This document shows, piece after piece, positions 60,382 through 64,000 of a stretch of 64,000 bases of DNA. Position numbers and translations under genes: made by a program. Location: NCBI GenBank assembly GCA_016177765.1, contig JACOUP010000008.1, positions 377,021 to 441,020 of the forward strand, in the 5' to 3' direction. Under the pieces are notes generated by a model. The model saw only the letters and a program-made list of their open reading frames with translations. It did no database searches and had not been told where the DNA came from. This stretch comes from Deltaproteobacteria bacterium. Lineage in GTDB: Bacteria > UBA10199 > JACPAL01 > JACOUP01. The first letter of the stretch is position 1. The number at the start of each line of letters is the position of its first letter.

Positions 60382-60409
60382 TTTATACCATTTCTGTTAT
60401 AATAAGCAA
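60382..60409 (-). promoter_or_regulatory. Promoter for the XRE regulator
   Basis: On the minus strand TTGCTT (60409-60404) and TATAAA (60387-60382) are spaced by 16 bases, about 75 bases before the regulator's first base. Confidence 0.5.
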
Positions 60410-60433
60410 CTTAAAAAGAGGAAGGGTGCCCAA

Positions 60434-61660
60434 TCACTCCTCTTCATGGAGAGGGATCCAGACGAGCATCAGCATCGAGGGGATGGAGGCCAGGAAACCG
60501 AGGATAAAAAGGGTGGTGTAACCAAACGCCTCCACGAGAAAGCCGCCAAACCCGCCGATAAACGTAGAGCCGAGTGACATGATGGCCGACCCGATCGCGT
60601 AATGAGCCGCCTTGAACTCCACCTTACAAAGCCGCATCAGGTAGATCATCAGGACCGTTCCGCCGAGACCGGCCGCCCATTGCTCATAACCATGGACCAG
60701 GGCGATCAGTGTTATCCCGGTGGATGTCGTCGCCAACGGTTTAAAATAGGCCAAGCCTACATACGCCCAAATGTTGATGTTCATCAAAAGGGTCAGCGGC
60801 CAGATCGCTTTTTTGAGTGTCCTCTTTTTGATCCACCAGGCGGCAAACAGCGAACCGATAACGGTTGAGGCGGCTCCAACTGCGCCAGAGAGCCAGGCCA
60901 GTTGAACCTTGGAGACTAAAAGCTCCCGCATCAAAAACGGGGTGTTCATCGCAAACAGGATTTCGTCTCCTAATTTATAGGTCGCCACAAAACAGAGGAC
61001 CAAAACAATTTTTTCCTGATTCAGGTAAGAACGAAACGCGTCACCGAAATTAATCTTTTTCCCTTCACCTCTCTGGACCTCAACAACAGGCAGAAAAAAC
61101 CGGTGGAAGAGAAAAAACGCGAGCATCGTAACGGCCCCAACCCCAAACCCCCAAAACCAGTTGGCCACCCCCGCCAACCCGACCAGGACGACACGCGAGT
61201 AGACCACCGCCACCCGGTAGGCCAAGGTCCGTAGCCCCGAATAGGCGGCCTGATCCTCCCTGTCGGTCAACCCCTCCATGTAATAGCCATCAATCGTGAT
61301 GTCGTTGGTTGCCCCCAGAAAGGCGAGGGCACAAAAGACAAAGGCGATGGCGGCCAGGAGGCTATTGGAGGGATGGCTATGATAAAATCCCGCGAGGAAG
61401 GCCAGAATAAACATAAAAATCGAAAGCAAAAACTGAACCTTGAGCATCCAGCCCTTCTTGGTACCGACCAGGTCCACAAACGGCGACCACAAAAATTTGA
61501 GGTTCCAGGGGATCCCTAAAAAATTTAAAAACCCGAGCCAGGCCTCCCGCACCCCGGCATCGGTGAAAAAGACGAAGGAGAGGACCTTCGCCACCATGTA
61601 AGGGAACCCTTCGGCAAAGTAGGTGGAAAAAACCCAGACGGATGGGGACTTTTTGGACAT
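60434..61660 (-). CDS. AmpG-like MFS permease
   Basis: A 408-residue, 12-helix major facilitator. YFAEGFPYMVAKVLSFVFFTDAG, LGIPWNLKFLWSPFVDLVGTKKGWML and GATNDITIDGYYMEGLTDREDQAAYSGLRTLAYRVAVVYS match the AmpG/acetyl-CoA-transporter-like (SLC33) group. AmpG imports anhydro-muropeptides for recycling. With AnmK, AmgK and MurU encoded within 7 kb, muropeptide import is a reasonable inference. ATG 61660 (MSKKSPSVW) is preferred over a TTG at 61681. Confidence 0.8.
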   Translation of the reverse strand: MSKKSPSVWVFSTYFAEGFPYMVAKVLSFVFFTDAGVREAWLGFLNFLGIPWNLKFLWSPFVDLVGTKKGWMLKVQFLLSIFMFILAFLAGFYHSHPSNSLLAAIAFVFCALAFLGATNDITIDGYYMEGLTDREDQAAYSGLRTLAYRVAVVYSRVVLVGLAGVANWFWGFGVGAVTMLAFFLFHRFFLPVVEVQRGEGKKINFGDAFRSYLNQEKIVLVLCFVATYKLGDEILFAMNTPFLMRELLVSKVQLAWLSGAVGAASTVIGSLFAAWWIKKRTLKKAIWPLTLLMNINIWAYVGLAYFKPLATTSTGITLIALVHGYEQWAAGLGGTVLMIYLMRLCKVEFKAAHYAIGSAIMSLGSTFIGGFGGFLVEAFGYTTLFILGFLASIPSMLMLVWIPLHEEE

Positions 61661-61713
61661 CCTAAGGATCTTATGCCCCAAAAAAGGGGGGAATTCAAGG
61701 AGTTTAATTACTA

Positions 61714-61742
61714 TTGACTATTATTTACTACTATTTAATAAT
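61714..61742 (+). promoter_or_regulatory. Promoter for the HTH-MNT gene
   Basis: TTGACT (61714-61719) and AATAAT (61737-61742) are spaced by 17 bases in a very AT-rich stretch. The predicted start coincides almost with the ATG at 61750, suggesting a leaderless transcript. Confidence 0.45.
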
Positions 61743-61749
61743 ATCTATT

Positions 61750-62253
61750 ATGAAACAATGGATGACCCTTGAGGAGGCGGCCTCTCACCTTAAAAGAAGC
61801 CGTTCTTCTCTTTACCAGTTGGCCCAAAAGAAAAAGATCCCGGCCGTTAAACTGGGGAGGAGTTGGCGTTTCGATCGTGAAGCGGTCGACAACTGGCTCT
61901 CACAATCAAGACCAATTTCTGAAACGGAATTCCCCTGGCAGGACTGTCTTGACCGGTTGTTAGAAGGTTTGAGAAAGAGGTTCGGGAAACGGTTCGCCTC
62001 ACTCTGGATCTACGGCTCCTGGGCCCGAGGGGACCAAAGAGCAGATTCCGACGTGGATCTTCTGATCGTCCTCCATCCGATTGAAAATCGGGAGCATGAC
62101 AGCAATACGGTCTTTGAGCTTGCCTATGAGGCTACCTTTGGAAGGGATCGCCCTGTTCTCTTCTCAACAATAGTGATCAGTCAGAAAGACTTTCTTGAAG
62201 GCATGGAACCGCTTCTTTTAAATATTCGTAAAGAGGGAAAGAAGGTGGCATGA
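61750..62253 (+). CDS. Excisionase-type HTH fused to MNT nucleotidyltransferase
   Basis: A 167-residue protein. Residues about 1-55 are a MerR/excisionase-like DNA-binding domain (MTLEEAASHLKRSRSSLYQLAQKKKIPAVKLGRSWRF). Residues about 70-160 are a minimal nucleotidyltransferase with GSWARGD...SDVDLLI, the metal and nucleotide motif of MntA antitoxins, which AMPylate HEPN toxins. The fused HTH is unusual. The next gene is a damaged HEPN remnant, so the pair is broken. ATG 61750 is preferred over a long AT-rich upstream extension. Confidence 0.85.
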   Translation: MKQWMTLEEAASHLKRSRSSLYQLAQKKKIPAVKLGRSWRFDREAVDNWLSQSRPISETEFPWQDCLDRLLEGLRKRFGKRFASLWIYGSWARGDQRADSDVDLLIVLHPIENREHDSNTVFELAYEATFGRDRPVLFSTIVISQKDFLEGMEPLLLNIRKEGKKVA

Positions 62254-62341
62254 AAAAAGAACTAACCCAATTACTCTCAAAAAGGTAGAGGAGTTTGTTA
62301 TTGAGGCCGAAAAATTCCTGATTCAAAACACCGCCGCCTGA
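62250..62341 (+). pseudogene. Frameshifted and truncated HEPN toxin remnant
   Basis: MKKELTQLLSKR ends at TAG 62286-62288. Adding one base in the A-run at 62280-62284 restores a reading of KVEEFVIEAEKFL, the typical N-terminal helix of MNT-linked HEPN toxins. The frame then runs into the nuoN 3' end and stops at 62341. Most of the HEPN domain, including its RxxxxH site, is missing. The start overlaps the stop of the MNT gene (ATGA), as in intact pairs. Confidence 0.7.
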
Positions 62342-63822
62342 AACGACTGTCTTGCCAAGGCAAAGAGTTCCTCAGGGAAAAGGCCAAGGTAGGCGACCGC
62401 CACACCGGTGAGCCCAAGGGCAATCAGGAGAGGGGTGGAGATTGGGGCAACCGATTCTCCTTGGGTGAAGCACCCCTGCTCCTTCCTAAAGTAGATCACC
62501 GAAACAACCCCCAAATAGTAAAAAGCGGAGACCACACTGTTGAGGACCGCCATCACCACAAGGCCAATCAGTCCTGATTCCACAGCGGCCCGGAGGAGAT
62601 AAAACTTGCCGATAAAACCGATCGTCGGCGGGATGCCGGTTAAGGCGATCATAAAGAGCGCCATGACCGCGGCCAAGAGTGGGTGCGATTCGGAAAGACC
62701 AGCATAATCCCCGATCTCCTCAACTGTTTCACTCTGAACATCCCCTTTTTTTCGTCCGACTGCCACAACCACAGCAAAGGCACCGATCGTCATCAACGAA
62801 TAGGCCACCATATAAAAGAAGACAGAGGCCAACGCCTCTTCCCGGATCAGGCCGTTGTTGAGACAGGCTGCGAGCCCTACAAGGGCGTAACCGGCATGGG
62901 CGATCGAGGAATAGGCCAACATCCTTTTGATGTTGCTCTGTTTCAAGGCGACCAGATTCCCCACCGTCATCGTCAAGATGGCGAGCGCTGAAATAACCGT
63001 GGTCCATGGGATCTGCGGGTAGGGGGCAAAGGCGATCGCCAAACGGACCAGTCCGATAAACCCGGCCGCCTTAACCCCGGAGGCCATCAGGGCGGTGATC
63101 GGGGTCGGCGCCCCTTCATAGACATCTGGCGTCCAGAAGTGGAAAGGAACCGCGGCCACCTTGAAACCGAGCCCGATCAGGAGGAGGGCGATCCCGAGCC
63201 GGATCAACCACGGGTCGGGGGAAGTCCCTTGGCTCGGGTTGACCCCCTCAGCAATCATCCTGAAATCGGTCGTCCCGGTCGCTCCGTAGATAAGGGCGAT
63301 CCCATACAGTAAAAAACCGGAGGCGAAAGCCCCCAAAATGAAATATTTCATCGACGACTCAGAGGACTTAAGAGTTCGGCTATAACCGGCAAGGATATAG
63401 GCGGCGATACTCATGATCTCGAGGGCGATAAATAGAAGAAGCAGGTCACCGCTATGGGCCATCAAGATCATCCCCGCTGTCGCAAAGAGGATCAGCACGT
63501 AGTACTCTCCCCCCTGACGACTCCCCTCTTCCGTCTCTCTGGAAAGGAGGAGGGCCAAAAAGGTAGCGATCAGGAAGACAAGATCAAAGGCGTAGGCGAT
63601 CTTGTCCGAGAGGACCATGCCGCTTTCCAGCGGAAAACCGCTCAACCAGGCCTGCCAGGCAAGAACAAAAGTCCCAACAATCGCAACCAGGGTAGGGGCA
63701 AAAAAGAGGACCCCCTTTTGCCGGGGTAAAAAGGCCGCAAAGAGGAGTAACACAAGACCGGCCCCCGAAAGGGCCAGGAAGGGAACCAACGCCTTGGCAA
63801 TAATAAGGAGCCAGAGACTCAT
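62323..63822 (-). CDS. nuoN: NADH-quinone oxidoreductase subunit N
   Basis: A 499-residue, about 14-helix proton-pumping subunit of complex I. Conserved segments include LFIALEIMSIAAYILAGYSR, the lysine-bearing VAAVPFHFWTPDVYEGAPTPITALMASGVKAAGFIGLVRL and LAYSSIAHAGYALVG. Near the C-terminus, GCFTQGES is encoded by a 15-bp repeat read in a different frame. It overlaps nuoM by four bases. Confidence 0.95.
   Translation of the reverse strand: MSLWLLIIAKALVPFLALSGAGLVLLLFAAFLPRQKGVLFFAPTLVAIVGTFVLAWQAWLSGFPLESGMVLSDKIAYAFDLVFLIATFLALLLSRETEEGSRQGGEYYVLILFATAGMILMAHSGDLLLLFIALEIMSIAAYILAGYSRTLKSSESSMKYFILGAFASGFLLYGIALIYGATGTTDFRMIAEGVNPSQGTSPDPWLIRLGIALLLIGLGFKVAAVPFHFWTPDVYEGAPTPITALMASGVKAAGFIGLVRLAIAFAPYPQIPWTTVISALAILTMTVGNLVALKQSNIKRMLAYSSIAHAGYALVGLAACLNNGLIREEALASVFFYMVAYSLMTIGAFAVVVAVGRKKGDVQSETVEEIGDYAGLSESHPLLAAVMALFMIALTGIPPTIGFIGKFYLLRAAVESGLIGLVVMAVLNSVVSAFYYLGVVSVIYFRKEQGCFTQGESVAPISTPLLIALGLTGVAVAYLGLFPEELFALARQSFQAAVF
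62463..62475. repeat. 15-bp family palindrome inside nuoN
   Basis: GGGTGAAGCACCC, read GCFTQ on the nuoN strand. It is the only copy read in this frame, and it lies in a loop between the last membrane helices. Confidence 0.85.
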
Positions 63823-64000
63823 CGCACCATCACCTCCGGAACCCCCTTCTTGGCAAGCCCCCAGACCTTGGCCGCCGGTTCAATTTTGCGGAGATAGACG
63901 GAAGGGGTTAGACCGATTTGAAAAATGAGGAGGAGGATCGGCAACAAGAGCCCCACCTCGCGCCAGGAAAGATCCTGAAGGGCCTTGTTCTCCTGATGTT
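63819..64000 (-). CDS. nuoM: NADH-quinone oxidoreductase subunit M, C-terminal end
   Basis: About 60 C-terminal residues, running off the window edge. LQDLSWREVGLLLPILLLIFQIGLTPSVYLRKIEP matches the last helix region of NuoM, just before nuoN as usual in nuo operons. The upstream part is not visible. Confidence 0.85.
   Translation of the reverse strand, partial: HQENKALQDLSWREVGLLLPILLLIFQIGLTPSVYLRKIEPAAKVWGLAKKGVPEVMVR

Overview
This window looks like a compact, moderately GC-rich chromosome of a Gram-negative bacterium. It encodes several lipoproteins with a lipobox, an RND-type periplasmic adaptor, peptidoglycan recycling enzymes and a complex I (Nuo) operon. The gene mix fits a deltaproteobacteria-like or candidate-phylum lineage known mainly from metagenomes, but that placement is inference. 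Genes are packed tightly, with many ATGA or TGATG overlaps and convergent genes that share their last bases. No rRNA, tRNA, CRISPR array, phage or complete insertion sequence was seen.

Layout. Positions 1-1177 hold the start of a secreted HEYTH metallopeptidase with a probable propeller. 1266-8408 is a sulfur and amino-acid operon: threonine synthase, a NIL-domain protein, a CysM-like enzyme, a JAMM protease, a ThiS/MoaD-like sulfur carrier with a processable tail, a radical SAM protein with an unusual cysteine motif and an SLC13 transporter, followed by an OPA-type MFS transporter. 8418-26475 holds a 1399-residue unknown protein, ATP sulfurylase, a potassium channel, a CHASE2 adenylate cyclase, CorA, an MBL-fold hydrolase, a large PHP-domain lipoprotein, alanine dehydrogenase, biotin ligase, a Na/Pi symporter and a 418-residue unknown. 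26489-43948 is mostly housekeeping: SMC, PPDK, glycyl-tRNA synthetase, Rho, ArgH, LysA and DapF, plus a ChrA-like transporter.

44070-50009 is the most distinctive region. A bufferin-type cysteine-rich precursor, its MNIO (DUF692) enzyme and DUF2063 partner are followed by MerT-like and CopZ-like metal proteins. Facing them is a reverse-strand series encoding a second cysteine-rich secreted peptide with four GSC motifs, an ECF sigma factor, a zinc-finger anti-sigma factor and MgtC. A SPASM radical SAM enzyme is divergent from the second peptide across a 69-bp dyad with ECF-like GGAAC boxes. Together they suggest a stress-controlled, metal-binding modified-peptide locus.

50071-64000 holds an AAA/DUF4143 ATPase, then a run of overlapping genes (two unknown proteins, a TIM-barrel glycosidase-like protein, an IPT lipoprotein, AmgK and MurU). 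AnmK, a lipid-kinase-like protein, a BKACE enzyme, a DUF1178 protein, an XRE regulator, an AmpG-like permease, a broken MNT/HEPN toxin-antitoxin pair and the nuoN/nuoM end follow. AnmK, AmgK, MurU and the AmpG-like permease together indicate peptidoglycan recycling through UDP-MurNAc.

Short palindromic repeats are scattered through the window. The main family has a 15-bp unit, GGGTG-NNN-CACCC-TT, found between genes, at gene ends and in frame inside genes, where it mostly encodes KG(G/D/A/V)SP pentapeptides. Other palindromes (GTAGGGGC-type, TTCGAC/GCTCA-type and the VILSEAKDL-encoding type) also sit at gene ends or starts.
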